Positions 16,805 through 26,212 of a stretch of DNA of 64,000 bases are shown piece after piece (position 1 is the stretch's first letter; each line of letters begins with the position of its first letter). Location: the NCBI GenBank assembly GCA_963755435.1, contig CAVWJX010000007.1, positions 248,001 to 312,000 on the forward strand, in the 5' to 3' direction. Source of the stretch: AP-15 sp963755435 (GTDB lineage: Bacteria; Pseudomonadota; Alphaproteobacteria; ATCC43930; CGMCC-115725). A program made the translations under genes and the position numbers. The notes under the pieces were generated by a model that saw only the letters and a program-made list of their open reading frames with translations, searched no databases and was not told the DNA's origin.

Positions 16805-17764
16805 CTAGCTGTGCTTGGGATCGTCCTTTGAAGGCGGGTCACGGCCGAGCGCTTCGGCGAGGCGCTTCTCATCGACACGGATTTCGACCCCAGCGCGCTC
16901 CTCTTGCAACAGCATCGGCGAGCGCGAGTCGCGATGCCCCCAGCCGCGGTTTAGCGCCTCGGACAATTCGGCCAGCGCCAGATTGGCGACGCGCATTGGC
17001 ACATTGAAGTCGCGGCCGAGCTGAGTGGCGAGCGACATGTCCTTGTGCGCCAAGCGGAGCGCAAAGGCGGCGGGCTCGTACTTTCCCGGCAGGAACTGAT
17101 CGATCAGCCCATCGAAAGTGCGCCGGCGGCCGCTGGCGCCTTCGCGCACTGCTTCCCACAGGGCGAGCGGTTCGACCCCAGCCTTAACACCCACCGTGAA
17201 CATCTCGGCAAGAGCGGTCTGGATGCAATAGCCGGCACCGTTGTGCACCAATTTGGCGACCGAGCCCGCGCCGATCGGGCCGACATAGCGCGCCTTGTCC
17301 CCCATCGCATCGAGGGCGCCCTTGTGGCGGTTGAAGATCTGCTCGTCGCCGCCGACCCAGAGTGCCAGCTTACCGGTACGTGCCCCGCGCGGGCCGCCGC
17401 TAACCGGCGAGTCGAGCATGTAGACGTCGCGCTCGGCAAAGACAGCGTGGATCTTGCGCACCATGGTCGGCGAATTGGTCGATAAGTCGAAATAGGCTTT
17501 GCCGCGGCTCATCCCGGCGAGGATGCCATTGGCGCCGAGCGCCACCGCCTCGACCTCAGGCGGACCGGGAAGCGAGGTGAAGACGATTTCCGAGGCCTCG
17601 GCCACCGCCCGCGGCGTCTCGCCCCAGACGGCGCCGGCGGCGAGATAAGGTTCGGCGGCGGCGCGGCGCAGATCATGGACGACCAAATCGTGCCCGGCCT
17701 TTTGTAAATTTGCCGCCATCCCCGAGCCCATCATCCCCAGACCGATAAACCCGATCTTCATCAT
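16805..17764 (-). CDS. NAD(P)-dependent beta-hydroxyacid dehydrogenase (3-hydroxyisobutyrate dehydrogenase-like)
   Basis: 319-residue oxidoreductase. The N-terminal Rossmann motif is KIGFIGLGMMGSGMAANL, the substrate-binding signature DSPVSGGPRGARTGKL, and the catalytic lysine motif GAGSVAKLVHNG. Members oxidise 3-hydroxyisobutyrate, tartronate semialdehyde, 2-hydroxymethylglutarate or similar acids, or reduce imines. The C-terminus (DPPSKDDPKHS) is slightly extended. It lies 32 bp downstream of a small carboxymuconolactone decarboxylase-like gene on the same strand. Start ATGs at 17764 and 17761 are equivalent. The substrate is not predictable. Confidence 0.88.
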   Translation of the reverse strand: MMKIGFIGLGMMGSGMAANLQKAGHDLVVHDLRRAAAEPYLAAGAVWGETPRAVAEASEIVFTSLPGPPEVEAVALGANGILAGMSRGKAYFDLSTNSPTMVRKIHAVFAERDVYMLDSPVSGGPRGARTGKLALWVGGDEQIFNRHKGALDAMGDKARYVGPIGAGSVAKLVHNGAGYCIQTALAEMFTVGVKAGVEPLALWEAVREGASGRRRTFDGLIDQFLPGKYEPAAFALRLAHKDMSLATQLGRDFNVPMRVANLALAELSEALNRGWGHRDSRSPMLLQEERAGVEIRVDEKRLAEALGRDPPSKDDPKHS

Positions 17765-17796
17765 GCCCTCCCGCGCCCGATTGGTGTTGTCTCTCG

Positions 17797-18114
17797 CTAT
17801 TTCAACACATCCTTGGCGACCAACGCGGCGGTCATCGCCGCCGGCCAGCCCGCGTAAAACGCCAGATGGGTGATGATTTCACCGATCTCGTCCTTGGTGA
17901 CGCCGTTGTCGAGCGCGCGCTGCAGATGGCCGACCAATTGCTTTTCGCGACCGAGCGCGATCAGGGTGGCAACAACGATCAGGCTGCGGTCGCGCTTCGA
18001 CAGCTGCGGGCGCTCCCAGACGTCGCCGAACAGCACCTTTTCGCTCAGATCGATCAATTTCGGCACCACGTTGCGGACCTGGTCGCGGGCCGAGGAGGGT
18101 TGCGATTGCGCCAT
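17797..18114 (-). CDS. Carboxymuconolactone decarboxylase family protein
   Basis: 105-residue single-domain CMD-fold protein. It contains the typical core LSKRDRSLIVVATLIALGRE, then HLQRALDNGVTKDEIGEII and FYAGWPAAMTAALVAKDVL. The LIVVA...H...A pattern matches gamma-carboxymuconolactone decarboxylases, but the AhpD-like CxxC pair is absent. ATG at 18114 is chosen over an upstream in-frame ATG because it has AGGGAG six bases upstream and begins like relatives (MAQSQPSS). It is cotranscribed with the following dehydrogenase. It probably decarboxylates or isomerises a lactone or acts as a small oxidoreductase. Confidence 0.88.
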   Translation of the reverse strand: MAQSQPSSARDQVRNVVPKLIDLSEKVLFGDVWERPQLSKRDRSLIVVATLIALGREKQLVGHLQRALDNGVTKDEIGEIITHLAFYAGWPAAMTAALVAKDVLK

Positions 18115-18358
18115 GGTTTTCTCCCTTATGCTGGCTCGAGCGGTTTCCATCCGCGCGAACCGTAGCAGAGGGAGAGGGGCACGGCCACCTTAACCGGCGC
18201 CGGTCCGGGCTGTGGCGGCGGACGATCGCCGGCTTGGCAAAGCGAAATGCCAACTCAAGGCCGAGCCCCGCGCCCGGAGTCCGCACGGTGCCGCTGCGCG
18301 ATCGATGAAGCCGCGAGCCCGTGATCGTCGATCCGGGACCGCGGCTCCTCGATCGGGG

Positions 18359-18847
18359 CTAGTGCGAGGTCTCCGTCTTCTGATCCCGTTCGGCCGCGAT
18401 TTCGCGGTAATGCTCGCGCTGCTGTTCGCGCCATGCCGTTCGCTCGGTGCTATCGAGCGTGCCGTCGTGATCGGTGTCGATCCGGTCGAAGCGAGCCCGG
18501 AACAGGGCGTCGCGCTCCTTGTCCGGCATCGTCGCCAGCCGATCGTAATAGGCTTGGCGCCGCTCGAGGCTGGCCTTCTGCGCTGCGGTGAGATCGGTGG
18601 CCGACAGCTCGCGCGTCAGCCGGGCACGGCGCTGCTCTATATACCGCATGCGGAAATCGCGATAGGCGTCGAACGTGATCAGGTCCGGCGCGACCGGCTT
18701 GGCGGCTGATTGGGGCGTGCTCGGCTTGGCGGTGCTGTCGTCGACTGCGGTTGCCGGCGCCGAAGCGCGCTGCGCGACGGCCGGCAGATGCCAGAGCGCC
18801 GCGGCAAAGAGGGCGGCCGCGGCGGCGGCGAGCGTCCATCGTCTCAT
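18359..18847 (-). CDS. Secreted EF-hand-like protein
   Basis: 162 residues. An N-terminal signal peptide (MRRWTLAAAAAALFAAALWH, cleavage likely after AVAQ) directs it to the periplasm. A low-complexity Pro/Ala/Ser linker follows, then a charged helical region (MRYIEQRRARLTRELSATDL). The single EF-hand loop DTDHDGTLDSTE lies near residue 130, with D, D, D, T and E at the calcium positions. ATG at 18847 is chosen because GGGAG lies seven bases upstream; an in-frame ATG at 18865 lacks this. Similar small helical EF-hand proteins are common in alphaproteobacteria; the role is unknown. Confidence 0.75.
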   Translation of the reverse strand: MRRWTLAAAAAALFAAALWHLPAVAQRASAPATAVDDSTAKPSTPQSAAKPVAPDLITFDAYRDFRMRYIEQRRARLTRELSATDLTAAQKASLERRQAYYDRLATMPDKERDALFRARFDRIDTDHDGTLDSTERTAWREQQREHYREIAAERDQKTETSH

Positions 18848-19239
18848 CGAACATCTCCCATCCATGTTGCAGGTGTAGTTAATTAGAACAAACCATGATC
18901 TTATAGCAAGCTATTTTTTTCGCCTTTTGGGAAAAAATCTTGGTATCTCACAACCGAAGGCGGCGGCGATGGCGGCCGCCGCCCTCCCCGCCATTCCGGT
19001 GCGGGGCTCACCGAGAGTTGCGATGATCGGGGGCGCGAGAGATCTGTACCCCGGCGGCGTTAACTGCGCGAAGGACCACATCGCCAGGTGTTGACATGAC
19101 GGCGAACTGCCCTCTCGAAACAATCGGCGGCAGCGCCACCCTAATTGCCGCATTCAACCGGAAACCATCGTGCCCGCCGGATCGCGCGTCGTCTGCGTTC
19201 CCCAGCCGAAGAATGCCGACGACCGGGTGCAGGATGGGG
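18848..19239. other. Intergenic region without a recognisable intact gene
   Basis: About 390 bp between the EF-hand gene and the SDR remnant. The first 100 bp are AT-rich (TAATTAGAACAAACC, TAGCAAGCTATTTTTTTCGCC) and probably hold the EF-hand gene promoter. On the minus strand a short protein-like stretch (RGQFAVMSTPGDVVLRAVNA, about 19040-19105) may be another gene fragment, but I could not assign it. Confidence 0.4.
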
Positions 19240-19691
19240 GTTCTCGCCGACCGGCCAGCTCCTGTGGGCGCGCGAAGCAGTGCGCGAGTTTCTGCGCCGC
19301 GGCGCCGTCGCCTCGGTGTCACAGGCCGCCGGCAAGATCATCTACATCAGGTGCACCAAACGTTTCCGGCCACGCCAACGACGCCGCCTCCACGGGTGGG
19401 CGAGGATGATGATGGAAATCCTGGAGCAGGAGGTTCCGCGGCAGCGCATCCGGGTCAACGGTATCGCTCCGGGCGCCGTGCGCACACCCCTCAATATTGC
19501 CGCCTGGAACACCCCCGAGGCCTATCGTCAGCTGATGACCCTGGTGCCCTACAAGCGTATCGGCAAACCCGAAGACATTGGAAAGGCGGCAGTCTGGCTC
19601 GCTTCCGACGGTTTCCGATTGTGTGGCCGGCGCGACCTTGTTCGTCGACGGCGGCATGACCCTGTTTCCCGATTTCGCCGAGAGCGGCTAA
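19240..19691 (+). pseudogene. Short-chain dehydrogenase (glucose 1-dehydrogenase-like) remnant
   Basis: C-terminal two-thirds of an SDR oxidoreductase. Recognisable segments: TGQLLWAREAVREFLRRG, AAGKIIYI (the strand before the catalytic Ser), MMMEILEQEVPRQRIRVNGI, APGAVRTPLNIAAWNTPEAY and PYKRIGKPEDIGKAAVWLAS. A frameshift near 19612 moves the last part (SDCVAGATLFVDGGMTLFP, stop at 19689-19691) into another frame. The catalytic YxxxK segment is replaced by CTKRFRPRQRRRLHGWARM, and the Rossmann N-terminus is missing. The gene is therefore dead. It ends 19 bp before the NADH dehydrogenase gene. Confidence 0.82.
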
Positions 19692-19710
19692 GGCGACCGA
19701 GGCGGCGCGA

Positions 19711-21030
19711 ATGGCAACAGCCACCGCCCCGCGCCGCCCGCGGGTTGTGATCGTCGGCGCCGGTTTCGGCGGGCTCGCCGCGGCACGCGGGCTGGCCCGG
19801 GCTCCGGTCGAGGTGACGGTGATCGACCGCCACAATTATCACCTGTTCCAACCCCTGCTCTATCAGGTCGCGACCGCCGCGTTGTCGCCGGCGGATATCG
19901 CCGAGCCGATCCGCGTGGTGCTGCGCCATCAGCCGAATGCGACGGTACTGCTCGACGAGGCGACCGGGATCGATCCTACGACGCACCGGCTGCGCACGCA
20001 CCGCGGCGCCGAGCTGTGTTATGACTGGCTGATTGTCGCGACCGGGTCACGATACGCCTATTTCGGCCATGCCGACTGGCCTCACTTGGCACCCAGCCTG
20101 AAGTCGCTCGACGATGCGACGCTGATCCGGCGGCGGGTGCTGCTGGCGTTCGAAGAGGCGGAGAGTGAAGCCGACCCGCATCGGCGCCGACGGCTGCTGA
20201 CCTTCATCCTGATCGGCGCCGGACCGACTGGGGTCGAAATGGCCGGAGCCCTGGCCGAACTCGCCCACGCCACCCTGTCGCGCGATTTCCGCGCGATCAA
20301 CCCGGGCACCGCTCGCATTCTGCTGGTCGAAGCCGGGCCGACGATTTTGGCCGGTTTTCCCGCAAAACTCGCCGCGTTCGCCGACCGCGCGCTCGTGCGG
20401 ATGGGGGTCGAGGTGCTGCTCGACACGCCGATCGCCGCGATCGACCGGGACGGCGTCGTCGCCAATGGCCGACACATCGAAGCGGCGAACGTGATCTGGT
20501 GCGCCGGTGTCGTGGCCACGCCAGTAGCGCACTGGCTCGGCCTGCCGACCGCTAATGGTGGCCGGGTCGAGGTCGGCGCCGATCTGTCCGTGCCGGGCGA
20601 TCCGCAGGTTTTCGTCATCGGCGACGCCGCGTTCGTTGCCGCAGCGGGGGGCAAGCCGTTGCCCGGGCTCGCGGCTGTCGCCGAGCAGCAGGGCAAGTAC
20701 GTCGCCCGGCTGATCGCCGCTCGCGCGCGCAACGAGGCGTCACCCGCGCCGTTTCACTACCGCAACAAGGGGACGTTGGCGACGATCGGGCGCCACTCGG
20801 CGATCGCCGATTTCGGGCGCGTCAAGCTGACCGGCTTTGTCGCGTGGGTGTTGTGGGGCCTCGTCCACATTTTTCTGCTGATCGGCTTTCGCAATCGCGT
20901 CGCGGTGTTTTTGAACTGGATGTGGGCGTGGCTGACCTTTGGCCGCGGCGCACGCCTGATCACCGGCGACACGGCTCCGCCGGGCGGTCAAGCTGCCGAT
21001 CAGGCGACCCGGAACTCGCGAAACGCATGA
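19711..21030 (+). CDS. ndh: Type II NADH:quinone oxidoreductase (NDH-2-like)
   Basis: 439-residue flavoprotein that would pass electrons from NADH to quinone at the inner membrane without pumping protons. The FAD motif is VVIVGAGFGGLAAARGLA and is followed by the NDH-2 segment RHNYHLFQPLLYQVATAAL. The NADH-binding motif is FILIGAGPTGVEMAGALAEL and the second FAD segment PQVFVIGDAAFV. The C-terminus has the hydrophobic stretch WVLWGLVHIFLLIGF and LNWMWAWLTFG, as in membrane-attached NDH-2 enzymes. Its 3' end overlaps the convergent LLM gene by 31 bp. It stands alone, without other respiratory genes. Confidence 0.9.
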   Translation: MATATAPRRPRVVIVGAGFGGLAAARGLARAPVEVTVIDRHNYHLFQPLLYQVATAALSPADIAEPIRVVLRHQPNATVLLDEATGIDPTTHRLRTHRGAELCYDWLIVATGSRYAYFGHADWPHLAPSLKSLDDATLIRRRVLLAFEEAESEADPHRRRRLLTFILIGAGPTGVEMAGALAELAHATLSRDFRAINPGTARILLVEAGPTILAGFPAKLAAFADRALVRMGVEVLLDTPIAAIDRDGVVANGRHIEAANVIWCAGVVATPVAHWLGLPTANGGRVEVGADLSVPGDPQVFVIGDAAFVAAAGGKPLPGLAAVAEQQGKYVARLIAARARNEASPAPFHYRNKGTLATIGRHSAIADFGRVKLTGFVAWVLWGLVHIFLLIGFRNRVAVFLNWMWAWLTFGRGARLITGDTAPPGGQAADQATRNSRNA

Positions 21031-22037
21031 GGCAGCCGGCGGATGTCCTGGACCAGGTCGGGTGGTACCTCGCCGCTGCCGTCGGCACGCAAGGTGAGGG
21101 CATCGACCAGACCGCCAAAGCGCTCGTCGATCGCTGCGACGATCTGGTCGTGACGCCCGACCGCGGCGAACAGATGCGTCACCTCGTCCGGTACTTCCTT
21201 GGCCATCTCGGTCCATTTGCCTTGCCGCACAAGGGCATTGAGCTTGCGGCCGAGATCCTCGAGCCCGTGCGCCGCCAAGACCGGGTAATAGGCCGGGGTC
21301 GAGCCGTAAAACGCGACCCGCTGGCGCACCCATTCAAAGCGCTGGGCGACGGTTTCGTCATCCGGCCCGGTGGCGAGAAACCCACCGCCGGAGATTTCGT
21401 ATTGGTCGCGGCTTCGGCCGGCCTTGGCCAGACCCGCCTCGATCCGCGGCATGATCGCCTCGGTCAGATACCGGCGGGTGCAGAAGCCGTGCAATTTGAC
21501 GCCGTCGCACTCCTCGGCGGCGACCTTGAGCATCGCCGGGCCGACCGCAGCGATCATGATCGGCGGCGGGGCCGCGTCGATCGGCTCGGGAATGAAGTTC
21601 GGCGTCGTCAACGTGAAGCGATAATGCTCGCCTTCGAAGGCGGGCTTCTCGCCGGTCTTCCAGCAACGCCAGATCGCCCGCAGCACCTGCACGTATTCGC
21701 GCATGCGCGGCGCCGGCGGCGTCCACGGCACTGAAAACCGCCGCTCGTTGTGCGCCCTGACCTGCGAGCCCAAGCCGACGACAAAACGGCCGCCGGTCGC
21801 GCCGGCGAGGTCCCAGCCGACATTGGCGACCGCCATCGGGGTGCGGGCAAAGGCGATCGCGACGCCGGTGTGCAATTCAATTCGACGGGTTGCGGTCCCG
21901 GCAATGCCCAAGGCCAGGAACGGGTCGTGCTTGTTCTCCATCGCCACCACGCCGTCGTAGCCCTGGGCCTCGATCTGCCCAGCCGCCGCGGCGACCGCAC
22001 GCAGGTTTTCCTGCGGCAACGTCGAAAATACTCGCAT
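21000..22037 (-). CDS. LLM class (luciferase-like) flavin/F420-dependent oxidoreductase
   Basis: 345-residue TIM-barrel oxidoreductase of the bacterial luciferase family, close to the TIGR03617-type F420-dependent group. Conserved pieces are GYDGVVAMENKHDPFLALGI, HTGVAIAFARTPMAVANVGW, GATGGRFVVGLGSQVRAHNE and RMREYVQVLRAIW. The substrate is unknown; related enzymes act on small xenobiotic or secondary-metabolite carbonyls. The gene converges with and overlaps the ndh gene by 31 bp, and lies 11 bp downstream of the broken yggS gene. Start and length look normal. Confidence 0.88.
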   Translation of the reverse strand: MRVFSTLPQENLRAVAAAAGQIEAQGYDGVVAMENKHDPFLALGIAGTATRRIELHTGVAIAFARTPMAVANVGWDLAGATGGRFVVGLGSQVRAHNERRFSVPWTPPAPRMREYVQVLRAIWRCWKTGEKPAFEGEHYRFTLTTPNFIPEPIDAAPPPIMIAAVGPAMLKVAAEECDGVKLHGFCTRRYLTEAIMPRIEAGLAKAGRSRDQYEISGGGFLATGPDDETVAQRFEWVRQRVAFYGSTPAYYPVLAAHGLEDLGRKLNALVRQGKWTEMAKEVPDEVTHLFAAVGRHDQIVAAIDERFGGLVDALTLRADGSGEVPPDLVQDIRRLPHAFREFRVA

Positions 22038-22048
22038 CGGCAGCTCCC

Positions 22049-22745
22049 CTACGCGCCCACCTTGCCGCGCGCGCCGAAGATAGCGGTGCCGACCCGCACA
22101 TGGGTCGCGCCAAAGCGGATCGCGGTCTCGAAATCGGCGCTCATCCCCATGCTAAGAAGATCGAGGCCGGTGCGCCGGGCAATCTCGCGTAACAGCGCGA
22201 AATGCGGCGAGGGCTCCTCGCCGATCGGTGGCACGCACATCAGCCCGGCAATCGGCAGCCCTAGCCGGTCGCGGCACTCGATGACGAAAGCGTCGGCGGC
22301 TTCGGGCATGACCCCCGACTTTTGCGTCTCCTCGCCGGTGTTGACCTCGATCAGGCAGGGCAGGCGGCGGCCGCTACGCTCCATCTCGCGGGCCAGCGCC
22401 TCGGCGAGCTTCGGCCGATCGAGAACTCTCGATCACGTCGAACAGCGCCACTGCGTCCCGGACCTTGTTGGTCTGCAACGGCCCGATCAGGTGCAGCACC
22501 AGATCGGGAAACGCCGCACGTAAAGAGGGATACTTGACCTGCGCCTCCTGCACCCGATTCTCGCCGAAGACGCGGTGCCCGGCGGCGAGCGCCTCGCGCA
22601 CCGCGGCTTGCGGATGGGTCTTGCTGACCGCGACCAGTGTCACCGATCCGGCCGGCCGGCCGGCGGCCTGCGCCGCGGCGGCGACCCGGGCTCTGACCGC
22701 CGCCAGGTTGGCGGCAACGAGATTGGCTGCAACGATCGCTTCCAT
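22049..22745 (-). pseudogene. yggS: YggS/PROSC family PLP-homeostasis protein, single-base frameshift
   Basis: PLP-binding TIM-barrel protein that buffers pyridoxal phosphate and influences amino-acid metabolism. The N-terminal half contains the PLP-lysine segment VTLVAVSKTHP and FGENRVQEAQVK. The C-terminal half contains PCLIEVNTGEETQKSGV, LGLPIAGLMCVPPIGE and LLSMGMSADFETAIRFGATH. The halves are in different frames. One extra A in the AA at 22424-22425 (plus strand) explains the break; with one A the protein reads FDVIESLDRPKLAEALAREM without interruption. All other conserved segments are present, so the change is very recent or a sequencing error. It is in the conserved block yggS, DUF3576, leuS and divergent from the latter two. 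Confidence 0.85.
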
Positions 22746-22820
22746 ATCGGCTCCATTCCTGGCACAAATCCGAGCTGCCCGCCCCGGTCGCGGGCCATGC
22801 CGTATCGCGGGGATCGCCGG

Positions 22821-23423
22821 ATGAATGGGGCCCATTACCGCTTGCCGACCGGGTTTGCCGCAAGTCTTTCGTTGGCGTCGGCGTTATTCCTGGCATTGGT
22901 CCTGGCCGGGTGCAGCTCGACCCCGCCGGTCGCGAAGACCGCCGCGATCAGCCCGGCGCCGGGGGGCGCCACGGCCCAGCCTGCCGCCGATCCGCCCGGC
23001 GGCATCGATACCGAGGCTACGATCTGGACAGTGCTCGGTCTGGCCAAGAAGGGCTCGGATCGACAGCCGGGGCCGCAGACCGGCAGCACGGTCAGCCCGA
23101 TCCTGTGGCAGGCGGCGCGCGATACGCTGAGCTTTGTCAAATTTAGCTCGGAGGATCCGCTGACCGGCCTTCTGGTGAGCGACTGGTATTCGCCGCCGCA
23201 GAACCCGAACGAGCGTTTCAAGATCAGCGTGTTTGTGCTGTCACACGAGCTCAGATCGGACGCGCTTGCGGTCACGGTCGATCGCCAGGTGCTCTCGCCG
23301 TCCGGCCAATGGGTCGCCACCACGATCGCCCGCAAGGTCGAGGACGATCTCGAAACCGCAATTCTGCGCCGCGCGGGCCAGCTGAAGCGGACCTGGATGA
23401 AGGAGTGGAAGGCGTCGGGTTGA
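22821..23423 (+). CDS. DUF3576 domain lipoprotein
   Basis: 200-residue predicted outer- or inner-membrane lipoprotein. The signal peptide ends in the lipobox LVLAGCSS (Cys near residue 31), followed by a Pro/Ala-rich linker. The DUF3576 body includes GIDTEATIWTVLGLAKKGSD, ARDTLSFVKFSSEDPLTGLL and SDWYSPPQNPNERFKISVFV. ATG at 22821 is chosen because it puts the signal peptide at the N-terminus. In alphaproteobacteria this family is regularly encoded directly upstream of leuS, as here, and is likely linked to envelope biogenesis together with lptE. Its molecular role is not known. Confidence 0.88.
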   Translation: MNGAHYRLPTGFAASLSLASALFLALVLAGCSSTPPVAKTAAISPAPGGATAQPAADPPGGIDTEATIWTVLGLAKKGSDRQPGPQTGSTVSPILWQAARDTLSFVKFSSEDPLTGLLVSDWYSPPQNPNERFKISVFVLSHELRSDALAVTVDRQVLSPSGQWVATTIARKVEDDLETAILRRAGQLKRTWMKEWKASG

Positions 23424-23637
23424 AGCCCGGCGCCGCCGGCGGCACGTTCGCCGTAGCGGGCTTGGCAGCATGGCGTCCGAGCCCGGCGGCTCCGGCCGCC
23501 AGTGGTTTCGGTCGATTGTACGGGCCGAGCGGGGCCGGCAGACCCATCTTTTCCAGAAGCGAACCTGATGCCCGCTAACCCTGCGGCGCAGTATCAGCTC
23601 GCTGCACCGCCGCACCATCGAGAGAACCGTAACCCAG

Positions 23638-26211
23638 ATGTCGCGCTACAATTTTCGAGAGACCGAAACAAAATGGCAGCAAATCTGGCGTGAGCGGCGG
23701 CTGTTCGAAGTCGTCGCCGAGCAAGGCCGGCCGAAATACTACGTGCTCGAAATGTTCCCGTATCCGTCGGGCAAGCTGCATGTCGGCCATGTTCGCAACT
23801 ATACGATGGGCGATCTGGTCGCGCGCTATCGGCGGGCCCAGGGTTTTAACGTGCTCCACCCGATGGGCTGGGACGCCTTCGGCCTGCCGGCCGAGAATGC
23901 GGCGATCGCCGAGCACACCCATCCTGCGGTCTGGACCCATCAGAATATCATGACGATGCGCGCCCAGCTCGAGCGCATGGGCTTTGCCTATGACTGGTCG
24001 CGCGAAATCGCCACCTGTCATCCGGAATATTACCGGCACGAGCAGAAGATGTTTCTCGATTTTCTAGCGGCGGATCTCGCCTATCGCAAGGAATCCTGGG
24101 TCAACTGGGACCCGGTCGAGAACACGGTATTGGCCAACGAGCAAGTCATCGACGGGCGCGGCTGGCGCTCCGGCGCGGTCGTCGAAAAGCGGCTCTTGTC
24201 GCAATGGTTTCTGCGCATCACCGAGTTCGCCGAGGAACTACTCGACGCGCTCGGCGGACTCGAACGCTGGCCCGAGCGGGTGCGGCTGATGCAGGAGAAT
24301 TGGATCGGCCGCTCGGAAGGCGCGCGGGTCTTTTTCGACATCGCCGGGCGCGACCAGCGGATCGAGGTGTTCACGACCCGGCCGGACACGCTCTTTGGCG
24401 CCTCATTTGTTGCATTGTCGCCGAACCACCCGTTGGCTGAGCTTCTCGCCAAGAGCAATTCCGGGCTCGCGGCGTTCATCGCCGAATGCAACCGCCTGGG
24501 TACTAGCGAGGCGGTGATCGAGACCGCCGAAAAGCGCGGCTATATAACCGGGCTCGAAGCCGTGCATCCGCTTGATCCGACCCGCCGGGTTCCAGTCTGG
24601 ATCGCCAATTTCGTGCTGATGGAATACGGCACCGGCGCCATCTTCGGCTGCCCGGCGCACGACCAGCGCGACCTCGAATTCGCCCGCAAATACCGGCTGC
24701 CGGTGATCCCCGTGGTATTGCCGCCGGGCGCCGACCCGGCCAGGTTCGCGATTGGCGATGCGGCTTATGTCGAGGACGGGATCTTGTTCAACTCGGCATT
24801 TCTTGACGGGTTGGCGGTTGTTGAGGCCAAGCGCGCGGCGGGCGAGCGGCTCGAAGCACTGGGTCTGGGCGAGCGCACCATCGCCTACCGGCTGCGCGAT
24901 TGGGGGGTCTCGCGGCAGCGCTATTGGGGCTGCCCGATCCCGGTTATTCATTGCGCGCGATGCGGCATCGTCCCGGTGCCGGAGAGCGATCTTCCGGTGA
25001 CCCTGCCCGACGATGTCAGCTTTGCGGGGCCCGGCAACCCGCTGACCCATCATCCGACCTGGCAGCACGTCGACTGTCCGCGCTGCCACGGCCCGGCCCG
25101 GCGCGAGACCGATACGTTTGACACGTTCTTTGAATCATCGTGGTATTTTCTGCGCTTCTGCTCGGCCCGGGCGCCGCAAGCGTTCGAGCGTGAAGCCGTT
25201 GGTTACTGGATGCCGGTCGATCAGTATATCGGCGGCGTCGAGCACGCGGTGCTGCACCTGCTCTACTCGCGGTTTTTCACCCGCGCCCTGAAGCGGTGCG
25301 GCTATCTCGATCTCGACGAGCCGTTTGCCGGGCTGTTCACCCAGGGCATGGTGTGCCATCAGACCTATCGCAGCGAAACTGGCGAGTGGCTATTCCCGGA
25401 ACAGGTCGACAGCAACCCCAACGGAGGCCTCGTCGATCACGAGGGCAAGGCCGTCATCGTCGGCCGCACCGAAAAAATGTCGAAGTCGAAAAAGAACGTG
25501 GTGGGCCTCGATACTATTGTCGATACCTATGGCGCCGACACCGCACGACTCTATCTGTTGTCGGATAGCCCGCCGGAGCGCGATCTCGAATGGACCGAGA
25601 CTGGGATCGAGGGGATCTGGCGTTACGTCAGCCGGCTATGGCGACTGGCGAGCGAGCCGCCGGTGCCGCTGCCGCCGCCCGGAACCCCGCTACCAGCCGA
25701 GTTGTCGGCGCCGGTCGCGACGCTACGCCGCACGATCCACCAGACGATCGCGGCGGTGAGCGACGATCTCGACAAGTTCCGCTTCAACCGGGCGGTCGCG
25801 CGTATCCGCGAAATGACCAACGCGATCGAGGAATTGCCCGAAGATGTCTTGCGCTCCGAGCCCGGCGCAGCCGCGGTGCTGCGCGAGGGGCTTGAGACGT
25901 TAGCCCGCCTGCTCGGTCCGATGATGCCGCATCTGGCCGAGGAGATGTGGTTGACTCTGGGCGGCACCGGCCTCGTTGCCGAGCAGCCTTGGCCGGTGGC
26001 CGATCCGGACCTCGCCCGCGACGAGCAGGTGACGATTGCCGTCCAGGTCAACGGTAAGCTGCGCGCCACACTCGAATTTCCGCGCGACACGGAAAGCGGG
26101 GCGATCGAGAGCGCCGCTCTGGGTTTGCCACAGGTGGCGCGGTGGCTTGACGGCCGCGCGCCGCGCAAGGTCATCGTCGTGCCGAACCGGGTGGTCAGCA
26201 TCGTTGCCTGA
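23638..26211 (+). CDS. leuS: Leucyl-tRNA synthetase
   Basis: 857-residue class I aminoacyl-tRNA synthetase that charges tRNA-Leu in the cytoplasm; essential. The HIGH motif appears as HVGH at residues 48-51 in PYPSGKLHVGHVRNY. The KMSKS motif is intact near residue 617 (TEKMSKSKKNVVG). The CP1 editing domain contains EVFTTRPDTLFGASFVAL and the threonine-rich region. A zinc-ribbon-like insert (CARCGIV and CPRCHGPARR) is present. The C-terminus carries the tRNA-binding extension (VNGKLRATLEFPRD). Length is normal for bacteria. It is the anchor of the leuS-lptE-holA operon, with lptE starting at or just before its stop. Confidence 0.98.
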   Translation: MSRYNFRETETKWQQIWRERRLFEVVAEQGRPKYYVLEMFPYPSGKLHVGHVRNYTMGDLVARYRRAQGFNVLHPMGWDAFGLPAENAAIAEHTHPAVWTHQNIMTMRAQLERMGFAYDWSREIATCHPEYYRHEQKMFLDFLAADLAYRKESWVNWDPVENTVLANEQVIDGRGWRSGAVVEKRLLSQWFLRITEFAEELLDALGGLERWPERVRLMQENWIGRSEGARVFFDIAGRDQRIEVFTTRPDTLFGASFVALSPNHPLAELLAKSNSGLAAFIAECNRLGTSEAVIETAEKRGYITGLEAVHPLDPTRRVPVWIANFVLMEYGTGAIFGCPAHDQRDLEFARKYRLPVIPVVLPPGADPARFAIGDAAYVEDGILFNSAFLDGLAVVEAKRAAGERLEALGLGERTIAYRLRDWGVSRQRYWGCPIPVIHCARCGIVPVPESDLPVTLPDDVSFAGPGNPLTHHPTWQHVDCPRCHGPARRETDTFDTFFESSWYFLRFCSARAPQAFEREAVGYWMPVDQYIGGVEHAVLHLLYSRFFTRALKRCGYLDLDEPFAGLFTQGMVCHQTYRSETGEWLFPEQVDSNPNGGLVDHEGKAVIVGRTEKMSKSKKNVVGLDTIVDTYGADTARLYLLSDSPPERDLEWTETGIEGIWRYVSRLWRLASEPPVPLPPPGTPLPAELSAPVATLRRTIHQTIAAVSDDLDKFRFNRAVARIREMTNAIEELPEDVLRSEPGAAAVLREGLETLARLLGPMMPHLAEEMWLTLGGTGLVAEQPWPVADPDLARDEQVTIAVQVNGKLRATLEFPRDTESGAIESAALGLPQVARWLDGRAPRKVIVVPNRVVSIVA

Positions 26212-26212
26212 T

